DNA of 64,000 bases from JABGPL01 sp964387885 (lineage in GTDB: Bacteria; Electryoneota; AABM5-125-24; Hatepunaeales; Hatepunaeaceae), in NCBI GenBank assembly GCA_964387885.1, contig CAYLYZ010000008.1, positions 18,766-82,765 on the forward strand. The letters run 5' to 3'. This document shows positions 1 through 7,506 of the stretch, piece by piece (position 1 is the stretch's first letter; each line of letters begins with the position of its first letter). The notes under the pieces were generated by a model that worked only from the letters and a program-made list of their open reading frames with translations, was not told where the DNA came from and searched no databases. Both the position numbers and the translations under genes were made by a program.

Positions 1-474
1 AGCAGTTTCCGGTCGGAAGTAGCCGAGTGCATTCTCGTCCTCAACAGGTCCCATTGTGGTCTTAAACATCATATTGAAATGACGCACGTCTGTGAAAGAG
101 TCTTTCGTGCCACATCTCGGACATTTAGTTGTCTCCTGACCATCAACAAGGACGTCATCTGCTTTGAATCTACCCTTACACTGCTTACAGTCAATAAGCG
201 GATCGGTGAAATTCTTCAGGTGCCCGGAAGCTTCCCAGACATTGGGATGCAAAATTACTGCTGAATCTATACCGACGATGTTATCATGGTTCAGTGTCAT
301 ATCCTGCCACCACAGGCGTGAAATGTTATTCTTCATTTCCACTCCATAGGGACCATAATCATAAGTTGAGCCAACGCCTCCATAAATCTCTGAGGAAGGA
401 AACACTATTCCACGCCGCTTGCACAACGCGACGATTTTACTCATCGCATCCGGTGCTTTTTTATTTTTTCCCAA
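1..474 (-). CDS. glyS: Glycyl-tRNA synthetase, N-terminal part (runs off the window)
   Basis: Charges tRNA-Gly with glycine in the cytoplasm; single-chain class II (alpha2, bacterial/eukaryotic-like) GlyRS. The reverse strand reads without a stop from 474 to position 1 (158 codons). It shows the family N-terminus MSKIVALCKRRG, the motif SSEIYGG, TYDYGPYGVEMKNN, a zinc-like pair of CxxC motifs (CKQC and CPRC) and ends in GYFRPETA, the start of class II motif 2 territory. I chose TTG at 474 because it gives the usual lysine-rich leader (GKNKKAPDA) and has GGAG about 10 nt upstream; an ATG at 444 is the alternative. The C-terminal two thirds, with the anticodon-binding domain, lie outside the window. 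Confidence 0.93.
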   Translation of the reverse strand, partial: MGKNKKAPDAMSKIVALCKRRGIVFPSSEIYGGVGSTYDYGPYGVEMKNNISRLWWQDMTLNHDNIVGIDSAVILHPNVWEASGHLKNFTDPLIDCKQCKGRFKADDVLVDGQETTKCPRCGTKDSFTDVRHFNMMFKTTMGPVEDENALGYFRPETA

Positions 475-679
475 ATTACTAATTCTCCAAATCTACTGAA
501 AAAAAAATCGTTATTGCTACAAGATAAGCAACAACGACATGATCACTAACTTCTTTCTTTTGCTGCGAAGATTACTCAGTAAGATAATCATTGGGAATAT
601 GCATTACCAACAATTATTTCCGTATTAATTCTTGCAACTCAATCTCAAACATAACATCAGGGTTGAAGATGTTCAATCC

Positions 680-2491
680 CTACACCATTTCAATTGCTGA
701 TCTTGGACATTCCGCTGCGCATACCCCGCAGCCTTTACAATGGTCAATATCAAATGAAAGGTCGAGAGTTTTCCTGTCTCTAAGTACTGCACCGTCCGGG
801 CAAAAGATGTGGCAGTTTCCGCATGAATCGCAAGCACCACAGTGAAAACACCTTTTTGCCTCATCGTTAACGGTCTTAGCACCAAGATCCGGGGTTACTT
901 CAGTAAATCCTACTCCTCTGCTTTCCGGATCGAGCTCTTTTCTGAAATTGCGAGCGATCTGTGTGAAATATGCCGTGTTCAGATTCTCAAACCTGACAGG
1001 TGATATTCGGTCATAGCCTGTTGAATTCTCTTTATTCACAAACCTCGAGACCATTACGGAATTTCCCTTACTGAGCACATGGGAATCGAGGTCAGTTTCT
1101 CTTCCTTCGAGTGAATTGACAATTGACATCGCAGCTCGTTTACCGGCTCCGATTGCGTGAGCTACGGTTCTATCCCAGCTTGTATAATCACCTCCGACCC
1201 ATACACCATTAATTGATGTACGCCCCCATTTATCAAGAGGTTTAAGCATGGACACTTCATCTTCATCTCGTGTTAATTGGGAGGAATCCGCATATTCACC
1301 AACAGCTTCAATCACATTGTCTATTGGTATATCAAATTCACTGCCGGGAACAGGCTCGGGACGTCTCCTCCCGCTATCATCGGGTTTGCCTAAAACATTT
1401 CTGACACACCTGAGCATTCTTCCTGGACCATTGGGATTACGCCTTATCATATCCGGACTGACAAGATAGGTAATTCTTATTCCTTCCTCGATTGCAGCTT
1501 CGATTTCTTCATAATAAGCGGGCATCTCCTGCCTTGTACGTCGGTAAATTATGTTAACCTCAGAACCGCATCTGACGGCAACTCGAGCCGCATCAAGGGC
1601 GCTGTTTCCCCCACCGATAACTACAACTCTTTTTCCGAGGTGATGAGGTTTATCTGAGGCAACTCTCGTCAACAAACTGATCGCATCTTGCACTATCCAC
1701 TTATTATCGGAGAATACTCCACTCTTCCTGTGCCCGGCTGCTCCCGGAGCAAGGAAAACGGCATCAAAATCCTCCTGGATTCCTTTTATCCCTAATGTCG
1801 GATCGAGATTTGTATTACATTTAAAAACAACTCCCAAAATTTCAAGACGCCGGATCTCCTGCCTTAATATATCCCGTGGAAGTCGATATGCTGGAATACC
1901 AAATCTAAGTAAACCACCTGGTTCCGGTGTCCTCTCAACTACTTCAACTTTGAAGCCCAATCTGACGAGAAGCCATGCTGCAGCAAGACCGGCAGGACCC
2001 GATCCGATAATCCTGACTCGGGCATCATGTTTTTCACCGGTCAACATCTCATTGATAAAAGAATCATCCCTGGCTGCTCGATCACCGAGATTTCTCTCAA
2101 TTGCTCCGATACTGACCGAAGCATCATAAGCACCTCGATTGCATGCTGTCTCACATGGATGATAACAGACTCGTCCACAAACAGATGGTAAGGGTTGTTC
2201 TGAAAGTAAAAGTCGAACTGCATCATCCCACCTCTCCTGACGGGTCGCAAGCAACCATCCTTCAATATCATTCCCCACAGGACAACCGCTCCTGCATGGT
2301 GGAAGCTGGCGCGAATACTGAGGTGTTATATTACGCCATGAACCGGTTGGAAATACGTTTGTCCGTCCCCACGAAATCGCAACGGGAGGAATTTCGTCGA
2401 TTGTCATGTTTGCAATCGGTTTTTTTGCACCATTGCGGATGTTCTCAAGTGCAGCCGGAGGGATTACCTTAAAATCAATTTTATCGCTCAA
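680..2491 (-). CDS. NADPH:ferredoxin oxidoreductase, GltD-like with C-terminal 2[4Fe-4S] ferredoxin domain (BzdV-like)
   Basis: A 603-residue cytoplasmic flavoprotein of the glutamate-synthase small-subunit type. In order: an N-terminal Fe-S helical domain (CRSGCP near residue 67, then CGRVCYHPCETAC), an FAD-binding Rossmann motif (GSGPAGLAAA), an NADPH motif (GGGNSALDAA followed by YRRTRQEMPA, where the arginines suit the 2'-phosphate), a second FAD contact (GVWVGGD), and a C-terminal ferredoxin domain with CxxCxxCxxC and CxxCxxCxxxC ligands. The start is TTG with a weak GGAA upstream. Azoarcus bzdV encodes a GltD-like protein thought to reduce the benzoyl-CoA reductase ferredoxin; the same role is inferred here from domain content and from lying in the island. 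It is not a glutamate synthase: no large subunit is nearby. Confidence 0.8.
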   Translation of the reverse strand: MSDKIDFKVIPPAALENIRNGAKKPIANMTIDEIPPVAISWGRTNVFPTGSWRNITPQYSRQLPPCRSGCPVGNDIEGWLLATRQERWDDAVRLLLSEQPLPSVCGRVCYHPCETACNRGAYDASVSIGAIERNLGDRAARDDSFINEMLTGEKHDARVRIIGSGPAGLAAAWLLVRLGFKVEVVERTPEPGGLLRFGIPAYRLPRDILRQEIRRLEILGVVFKCNTNLDPTLGIKGIQEDFDAVFLAPGAAGHRKSGVFSDNKWIVQDAISLLTRVASDKPHHLGKRVVVIGGGNSALDAARVAVRCGSEVNIIYRRTRQEMPAYYEEIEAAIEEGIRITYLVSPDMIRRNPNGPGRMLRCVRNVLGKPDDSGRRRPEPVPGSEFDIPIDNVIEAVGEYADSSQLTRDEDEVSMLKPLDKWGRTSINGVWVGGDYTSWDRTVAHAIGAGKRAAMSIVNSLEGRETDLDSHVLSKGNSVMVSRFVNKENSTGYDRISPVRFENLNTAYFTQIARNFRKELDPESRGVGFTEVTPDLGAKTVNDEAKRCFHCGACDSCGNCHIFCPDGAVLRDRKTLDLSFDIDHCKGCGVCAAECPRSAIEMV

Positions 2492-2523
2492 TTGTATTTC
2501 CGTTCAGAAAAGGTTTTTAGAGA

Positions 2524-2937
2524 TTAATGAATAGTGTAATCTTCACCATCAGGAGTACCGTAACCGGTAAATTCATCGTTCTTAAGAATGTATTTTATCT
2601 TATGATCTTTACCATCTTTGAACGTCTCTTTCGATAGTGCAGAAATTTCCATTACGGTATCAACAACGAGAAATGTAAAATCCCACCTGTCTTCTACTTT
2701 GAAATGAAGCTTATAGTAACCAGCATCTGTGAGTTCAAGCAGAGACAGGGGTTCAATACCGGTTGATTTTCGATACAACATTATAGCTTTATGGATATCT
2801 CGAATAACCTCGTGAATTTCCGCAGCCCTCTTAGCTTTCCCCGCTTCCTGGATTTCTCTTACTTTCTTACATGAAGTAAGAAAGTTTACAGAAATCAGCA
2901 GAGTAACAATCAGGAAGTATGTAACAATCCGTTTCAT
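2524..2937 (-). CDS. Small lipoprotein with one pseudopilin-like domain
   Basis: A 137-residue protein with a lipoprotein signal (hydrophobic stretch then LTSC, Cys near residue 23), so probably anchored in a membrane facing the periplasm. The mature part begins with a charged helix (KKVREIQEAGKAKRAAEI), then IHKAIMLYRKSTG, a LxELTDAGY turn and a WDFTF strand. That layout resembles the globular part of type II secretion pseudopilins, without their prepilin helix. The same domain occurs three times in the lipoprotein at 57152-58225. RBS AAGGA lies about 8 nt upstream. The function is unknown, and its place between catabolic genes may be accidental. Confidence 0.75.
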   Translation of the reverse strand: MKRIVTYFLIVTLLISVNFLTSCKKVREIQEAGKAKRAAEIHEVIRDIHKAIMLYRKSTGIEPLSLLELTDAGYYKLHFKVEDRWDFTFLVVDTVMEISALSKETFKDGKDHKIKYILKNDEFTGYGTPDGEDYTIH

Positions 2938-2962
2938 TTTTGTATCCTTAGAATCAAATTCA

Positions 2963-4114
2963 CTAATATTTACCGTCTCTTAGTAAACTACCTGAAATAA
3001 CCAGCCTCTGAATCTCATTCGTTCCTTCAAAAATCCTTGTAATCCTCGCATCCCTGTACATTCTTTCTATTGGATATTCCGACATATAACCCATCCCGCC
3101 ATGAACCTGCACAGCATCGTCCACAACCTGGCATAAGGTTTCCGATGCGAATAGTTTACATATTGCAGATTCGCGACTGTAGCTCAATCCCTTGTCGCAC
3201 AACCATGCAGTGCGATAGGTCATACTCTCAAGTGCGTAAACTTTTGTTGCCATGTTTGCCAGCATCCACTTTACAGCCTGCTGTTCGCCAATTGGTTTGC
3301 CGAATTGAGTTCGTTCTTTTGCATGTGCAATTGATAAATCAAGCGCTTCCTTTGCCTGACCAAGACAAACCGCCGAAAGTGAAACCCTACCAACATCCAG
3401 GGTTTGCATTGCTACAAGAAAGCCTCGATCTTTGGCTCCAAGCAAGTTTTCTTTGGGAACCTTTACATCTTCGAAGAAAATATCGGTCGTATGCGATCCT
3501 CGGATTCCCATTTTTTGTTCCGGTTTACCACAGGTGACACCAGGATAATCAGCCTCGACTATAAAAGCCGACATTCCTTTTGTACCTTTACCGGGAGTTG
3601 TAATAGCAAAAACCGTATAAGCATCTGACATTCCACCGTTGGTAATGAATGTCTTTTGACCGTTCATCAGGAAATAATCACCCTTGTCCTCGGCCCTTGT
3701 AGCAACTGCAGCCGCATCAGAACCGGCTTGAGGTTCGGTTAGTGCAAACGCAGCGAGCATTTCACCTCTCGCCATAGGTTTCAGGTATTTCTCCTTCTGC
3801 TCGGGAGAACCGGCAAGGTGAACAGCCATAGCACCAATCGATTCGTGACCTCCTATGACAATTGGCGTGTTCATACAGCCACGGGCGAGCTCTTCCATCA
3901 TTATACAGTACCCAACTTCACCCATGTCACCGCCATCGTATTTTTCAGGGAAAACAACTCCCATGAAACCGATCTCGGTTGCCATATCAAGTATTTCGCG
4001 ACTTACTTCACCGGCTTCATCGACCTTTGCAGCTCTCGGTCTCAACTCCTCATCGGCAAATTTCTTAGCCAGCTCCTGGAGCATTTCATGTTCTTCAGAA
4101 ATGGAAAAGTCCAT
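2963..4114 (-). CDS. Acyl-CoA dehydrogenase
   Basis: An FAD-dependent acyl-CoA dehydrogenase of about 383 residues, the usual short/medium-chain length. It has the N-terminal helical domain (MDFSISEEHEM), the FAD/substrate signature FALTEPQAGSDAAA, the GxxTFITNG strand, RTQFGKPIGEQQAV and the C-terminal catalytic base in RIFEGTNEIQRL (Glu about 363). It passes electrons to an electron-transfer flavoprotein. The context suggests oxidation of a ring-cleavage intermediate (pimeloyl-, glutaryl- or cyclohexanecarboxyl-CoA), but the motif is not the glutaryl-CoA dehydrogenase form and the substrate cannot be read from sequence. I prefer ATG at 4114, with AAGGTG 8 nt upstream, over an in-frame GTG at 4123. 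Confidence 0.92.
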   Translation of the reverse strand: MDFSISEEHEMLQELAKKFADEELRPRAAKVDEAGEVSREILDMATEIGFMGVVFPEKYDGGDMGEVGYCIMMEELARGCMNTPIVIGGHESIGAMAVHLAGSPEQKEKYLKPMARGEMLAAFALTEPQAGSDAAAVATRAEDKGDYFLMNGQKTFITNGGMSDAYTVFAITTPGKGTKGMSAFIVEADYPGVTCGKPEQKMGIRGSHTTDIFFEDVKVPKENLLGAKDRGFLVAMQTLDVGRVSLSAVCLGQAKEALDLSIAHAKERTQFGKPIGEQQAVKWMLANMATKVYALESMTYRTAWLCDKGLSYSRESAICKLFASETLCQVVDDAVQVHGGMGYMSEYPIERMYRDARITRIFEGTNEIQRLVISGSLLRDGKY

Positions 4115-4189
4115 GGTCTTCACCTTAATTATATTACTGCTTAATACACTTTTACGGATTGGATGTTATTGCATTTTCAAAAAAACTAT

Positions 4190-4272
4190 CATTGCGAGCG
4201 AAGCGAAGCAATCTCCAATCTCCAAAGTTAAATAGATCACCCCTTCACTTCGTTCTTCGCGACGACGGAGAT
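4190..4272. repeat. About 80-bp dispersed repeat, copy 1
   Basis: The block begins ATTGCGAGCGAAGCGAAG, continues CAATCTCC, and ends in a complementary-like half CTTCGTTCTTCGCGACGACG. A second copy in opposite orientation lies at 58549-58628 inside a coding sequence. Conserved parts are AGCGAA-CGAAGCAATCTC, AGATC, and CTTCGCGA-GACG, with a less conserved middle. The copy here lies between the acyl-CoA dehydrogenase start and a ferredoxin gene. Chance ORFs read through it on the plus strand. Confidence 0.75.
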
Positions 4273-4326
4273 ACTTCATTACCTGGAAAATGCTATTGTG
4301 GAATATTCGGTTGTAACAAACCGATT

Positions 4327-4569
4327 TCACACCTCCTCTATCCTGATTGCATACTCAGGACAGGATAATTCACAAATCATACATCCCGTGCAATCTTTAG
4401 GATTTACATTGATTGGTACAAACCCATCCATCCCATTTTCTTCAGCGAGGGTGAATATCCCATCAACAGGACATACTTTAATACAAAGACTGCAACCGGT
4501 ACACCAGTCCCGTCTGAGATCAATCTTCCAGGTTACAGTCTTCTTTTCAGCTTGCGTTTTTACTTCGAT
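4327..4569 (-). CDS. 2[4Fe-4S] ferredoxin (KorD-like), start codon unclear or gene frameshifted
   Basis: The minus strand encodes a clear bicluster ferredoxin: WCTGCSLCIKVCPVDG, about 20 residues, then DCTGCMICELSCPEYA, ending RIEEV and TGA. It resembles the delta (ferredoxin) subunit of 2-oxoacid:ferredoxin oxidoreductases. The frame is open from 4581, but it contains no ATG, GTG or TTG before the first cluster. An ATG at 4582 is one frame off and would stop after 11 codons. Either an ATC (4569) or ATT (4524) start is used, or a single-base indel in the A-rich stretch near 4540-4580 separates the start from the body. The end is certain; the given start is approximate. It could carry electrons for the neighbouring redox enzymes. 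Confidence 0.7.
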   Translation of the reverse strand: MEVKTQAEKKTVTWKIDLRRDWCTGCSLCIKVCPVDGIFTLAEENGMDGFVPINVNPKDCTGCMICELSCPEYAIRIEEV

Positions 4570-4722
4570 TGTTCTTTTCCATCTATGTTAATAATTCAAC
4601 TACTCGAACACACTCCGGCGAGTATATTTCTCATTATTAATACGCATAACGTAGCGTAAACATAGGTGAAAAGAACTCAGTATCTCGAACTCGTCACAAA
4701 TTGTGACCACCCATCTCAACCA

Positions 4723-5757
4723 TTACGGTACAATAACGGATCTCAACGTCCGCGGATCATTTTCTCTCAGCAGATCAAACGCATCATTAACCTCATCGAG
4801 TCCGAAACGACCTGTGACCAGATCCTTAACGTTCAGTTTACCGATCCTGACCATCTCGACTATGCGAGGGTAATCCACCGGCCGACAACCAAGCGAACCG
4901 ATCAGAGATTGTTCGAAGAACATTGTTTTCGAAACAGGAATTTCGGCTTTCAGATGGGTGTATCCGATAACCACACACATACCACCCTTTTTAATAGAAT
5001 TGTATGCACCGACGATGGTCTTGGGATTACCAATAGACTCAAATGAAACATCTACTCCCTCACCGATTAATTTTCGGATAGCCTTGTCAACACGTCCGTC
5101 CGGAATTTCCGCCGGATTGATAGTTTCAAGTGCTCCAAGGGATTTTGCGATTTCGAGTTTCTCGGGCATAAGATCAACTGCAATAACTGACGCACCAACA
5201 GCTGCGGCAACCTGAACGACATTGATACCAACACCACCGCAACCAAAAGCAGCAATCCAATCACCAGGTTTGATATTTGCACGATTGACGACGGCATGAA
5301 ATGGAGTGGAAACAGCATCCGCAATAATTGATCCCTCAATCAGTGGTACTCCATCGGGAACTGCAATAGCATCTTTTGCAGGTGATACAACATATTCGGC
5401 ATAAGATCCGTTAATATGATTGCCGAACATTTTCATGTCGTCGCAGATATTCTCTCTGCCTGCTCGGCATGATGGGCATTCTCCACAGGAGAGAACTGCT
5501 GGCAGCAACACCTGATCGTCAACTTTCCAGTTAGTAACTCCCTCTCCCAATTCAGCAACCGTTCCGGAAGCTTCATGACCGAGAATCATCGGTGGTTTCA
5601 TAAAAGTCGGCACGCCGTGATCGATGTAATGCATGTCTGTATGGCAGACACCACAAGCGGCTACTTTAACTAAAATTTCTCCCCTTCCGGGCTTCGGAGT
5701 AGGCACTTCTTCAACCTTAAGGGGTTGTTTAGGTCCATAAAAAACTGCTGCTTTCAT
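4723..5757 (-). CDS. had: Zinc alcohol dehydrogenase, probable 6-hydroxycyclohex-1-ene-1-carbonyl-CoA dehydrogenase
   Basis: A 344-residue medium-chain dehydrogenase. Catalytic zinc ligands are in CGVCHTD (about Cys37) and GHEASG; structural zinc is bound by CGECPSCRAGRENIC. The Rossmann motif is GCGGVG, with Asp at the end of beta-2 (VIAVDL), which favours NAD+. In class I benzoyl-CoA pathways this family (Had, BzdX) oxidises the hydroxyl formed by dienoyl-CoA hydratase to 6-oxocyclohexenoyl-CoA, the substrate of the hydrolase at 24791-25924. Assignment rests on family plus the presence of the flanking pathway steps; a general alcohol dehydrogenase remains possible. GGAGGAGTT precedes the ATG. 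Confidence 0.72.
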   Translation of the reverse strand: MKAAVFYGPKQPLKVEEVPTPKPGRGEILVKVAACGVCHTDMHYIDHGVPTFMKPPMILGHEASGTVAELGEGVTNWKVDDQVLLPAVLSCGECPSCRAGRENICDDMKMFGNHINGSYAEYVVSPAKDAIAVPDGVPLIEGSIIADAVSTPFHAVVNRANIKPGDWIAAFGCGGVGINVVQVAAAVGASVIAVDLMPEKLEIAKSLGALETINPAEIPDGRVDKAIRKLIGEGVDVSFESIGNPKTIVGAYNSIKKGGMCVVIGYTHLKAEIPVSKTMFFEQSLIGSLGCRPVDYPRIVEMVRIGKLNVKDLVTGRFGLDEVNDAFDLLRENDPRTLRSVIVP

Positions 5758-5805
5758 AACTCCTCCAAACTTTTATCTGGTTCTTCCTTGTAATTATTAC
5801 TTAGT

Positions 5806-5877
5806 CGCGCTGTCACACGCCCTCGTGTGACAGTAATTATAATAACTTAGCTGGCAGACGAGGGTGTCTTCCAGCGC
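5806..5877. repeat. Bipartite palindromic element (two hairpins inside GCGCTG/CAGCGC ends)
   Basis: The left hairpin pairs CTGTCACACG with CGTGTGACAG around a CCCT loop. The right half is CTGGCAGACG-AGGG-TGTCTTCCAG. The outer ends GCGCTG and CAGCGC are complementary, so the unit has a two-hairpin layout like paired REP elements. It lies between had and the acetyltransferase-like genes. Confidence 0.8.
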
Positions 5878-5919
5878 AATTTAACATTATTGACCACTTG
5901 AGATTATCCTCACTCCCCC

Positions 5920-6642
5920 TTAAGCCTTAATCCGATAACCCAGTCCAATTCCCCTCTCGGCTATCACCACAACTCCATCTCCTGCATCACGATCAAATTT
6001 ATGGTCTGTCAAATATCTCTCATATTTATCAATGAGCGGATCGTCTGGATTTACATAATAATTACCAAATTTTCTACCGTAGATCCCTCTACAAATACCG
6101 TTTTCTGGAATCGGATGATTATCAATACTATCCGCTAATTGTGGGATATTAATTGAAACAAAATCTACCAATTCTTTTCCACGTACAGTGCTGAAATCTT
6201 CATCAAAAGGGAAGAACGTTTCAGCATATTTTATATAGCGCCTGTATATGGATGGATTTTGTGTGCGCGCTCCAATCCACCTGAAAGGCTTATCGGGAAA
6301 CATCGACATTACCAGCTCAAGCAAACCAAAGATTAGCCTTCCCTTTTGCAATCCATCACGCAGTACTAATGCATTCCCCCAAAGAACATGACCACCTTCG
6401 TGAGCATAATCCGAAACTGAATAGATACCGAAACCGTGTATTTTTTTCTCTTTTGAATCCTTACTTTTTAACAATCCGAGAATTGTGGATGTTTTTAATG
6501 TTTCCTGGATTTCCAGCATGTTCCAGCCATACTCCATTCCGAAGCCATCGCAATGAACACTGAAAAGTTCATCAATCAGCCAGTCTTCATATACTGTTTC
6601 GGGTTTAAGTTTGGTGAAATGCCAGATGTATGATTCACTCAT
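5920..6642 (-). CDS. Acetyltransferase-like protein of unknown function
   Basis: A 240-residue cytoplasmic protein without signal or membrane segments. I do not recognise a named family. The central part (GFGIYSVSD, LVLRDGLQKGRLIFGLLEL, then RWIGARTQNPSIYRRY and FFPFDEDF) has the order of a GNAT fold: beta-4, a pyrophosphate-loop-like turn, a helix and an NP-containing strand. The acetyl-CoA loop is not canonical. It starts directly after the TAG of the 82-residue gene, and that gene overlaps a true GNAT, so the three form one transcription unit. The substrate is unknown. Confidence 0.6.
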   Translation of the reverse strand: MSESYIWHFTKLKPETVYEDWLIDELFSVHCDGFGMEYGWNMLEIQETLKTSTILGLLKSKDSKEKKIHGFGIYSVSDYAHEGGHVLWGNALVLRDGLQKGRLIFGLLELVMSMFPDKPFRWIGARTQNPSIYRRYIKYAETFFPFDEDFSTVRGKELVDFVSINIPQLADSIDNHPIPENGICRGIYGRKFGNYYVNPDDPLIDKYERYLTDHKFDRDAGDGVVVIAERGIGLGYRIKA

Positions 6643-6891
6643 CTAATCTTCACGACGGGTATAAACGATAAATACCGGATTCGGAGCCTTTTCATCAAAG
6701 CATTCGGTACATCCCTCACAGGTATTCTTAATCAGCGGTTCAATACTCACTTCAAAACCCAGTTCCTCGTAAAGTTCAACCACTTCGGACAGCCTGGGCT
6801 CCTGCCCGAAAAATCTAGTCTCCCATCCCTCTTTAGAAGGGGCGCAGGTTACAGATTCATCACCCTTTCCCGATATATCAAGAGGTTTCAT
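6643..6891 (-). CDS. Small CxxCxxC protein
   Basis: An 82-residue cytoplasmic protein. The only strong feature is TCEGCTECFDEKAP near residues 57-70, a CxxCxxC that could bind zinc or Fe-S, or form disulfides. The preceding part, VVELYEELGFEVSIEPL, looks like a helix-strand pair. The ATG overlaps the TGA of the upstream GNAT gene (ATGA), and its stop abuts the downstream gene start, so translation is probably coupled. I do not recognise the family. The tight linkage suggests the three products act together. Confidence 0.65.
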   Translation of the reverse strand: MKPLDISGKGDESVTCAPSKEGWETRFFGQEPRLSEVVELYEELGFEVSIEPLIKNTCEGCTECFDEKAPNPVFIVYTRRED

Positions 6892-7373
6892 TTGTCAAAT
6901 TTGGCATCCGGGTTAAGTTTCCGGTCGAATGCTGCCATTTTAGCTTTTTTAAACCCTTCGGACTTAAAGAATTCGATCACTTCAGGCCAATCTTTCGGAA
7001 CCAGCGTTGTCATGAGTTCAATCCCTGCTTTCTCAGCAATCGTACAAAACTCTTTTAGAAGTAACTTCCCGACACCCAGACGCTTATATTCCGGATCAAG
7101 ACCCAGAGTATCCACCGAAGCAACCTGCTCTTCAATTCCATACTCCCCGGAATTGGCTTCTCCCATGATGAATCCAATAATCTTTTTATCAAGTTCGGCA
7201 ACCAGAGCTCCGAAAAGTTGAGAATCTTCTCCGAAGGTACGCCTGAATTTTTTGTCAAAGTAGTGATTTCTTGGGTAGCCGGTCGCGAGGCTATCGATAT
7301 GCACTACCTGATCGTAATCCTCTTTTAGAAGATTTCGAATGATTATTTTACTGAAATCAATCTTCTCTGACAT
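6888..7373 (-). CDS. GNAT-family N-acetyltransferase
   Basis: A 161-residue GNAT. Motif A is present (VDTLGLDPEYKRLGVGKLLL, acetyl-CoA binding), followed by a helix, the MTTLVP strand and the FFKSEGFKKAKM C-terminal element. It probably acetylates an amine on a small molecule or protein. In Rhodopseudomonas palustris the benzoate cluster includes BadL, a GNAT that acetylates aminobenzoates and affects benzoate-gene control. A comparable regulatory or detoxifying role here is inference from context only. It is the first gene of a three-gene coupled unit reaching 5920. Confidence 0.85.
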   Translation of the reverse strand: MSEKIDFSKIIIRNLLKEDYDQVVHIDSLATGYPRNHYFDKKFRRTFGEDSQLFGALVAELDKKIIGFIMGEANSGEYGIEEQVASVDTLGLDPEYKRLGVGKLLLKEFCTIAEKAGIELMTTLVPKDWPEVIEFFKSEGFKKAKMAAFDRKLNPDAKFDK

Positions 7374-7394
7374 TTCTTACCTCAAAATAATAAA

Positions 7395-7477
7395 TGGGGA
7401 GAACGGACATTCCTGTCCGTTATGCTTTTACTTCACCAACCTTCGGCTGAAGCAGACAGGAATGTCTGCACTCCCCA
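7395..7477. repeat. Bipartite palindromic element with TGGGGAG/CTCCCCA ends
   Basis: The terminal inverted repeat is TGGGGAG...CTCCCCA. The left hairpin is CGGACATTCCTGTCCG; the right hairpin is GCAGACAGGAATGTCTGC. A related unit lies at 42061-42126. It sits between the 814-residue oxidoreductase gene and the GNAT gene. Confidence 0.8.
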
Positions 7478-7506
7478 TAGGTTGGTTTGTGGGCATGAGA
7501 AAGAAC

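Noticed and set aside
3855..4368. Plus-strand ORFs with SLRAKRSNLQ or IIASEAKQSP
   Set aside because: They are translations of the dispersed 80-bp repeat and the antisense of the acyl-CoA dehydrogenase, not genes.
4298..4591. 97-residue plus-strand ORF
   Set aside because: Exact antisense of the ferredoxin; the minus-strand cysteine pattern is decisive.
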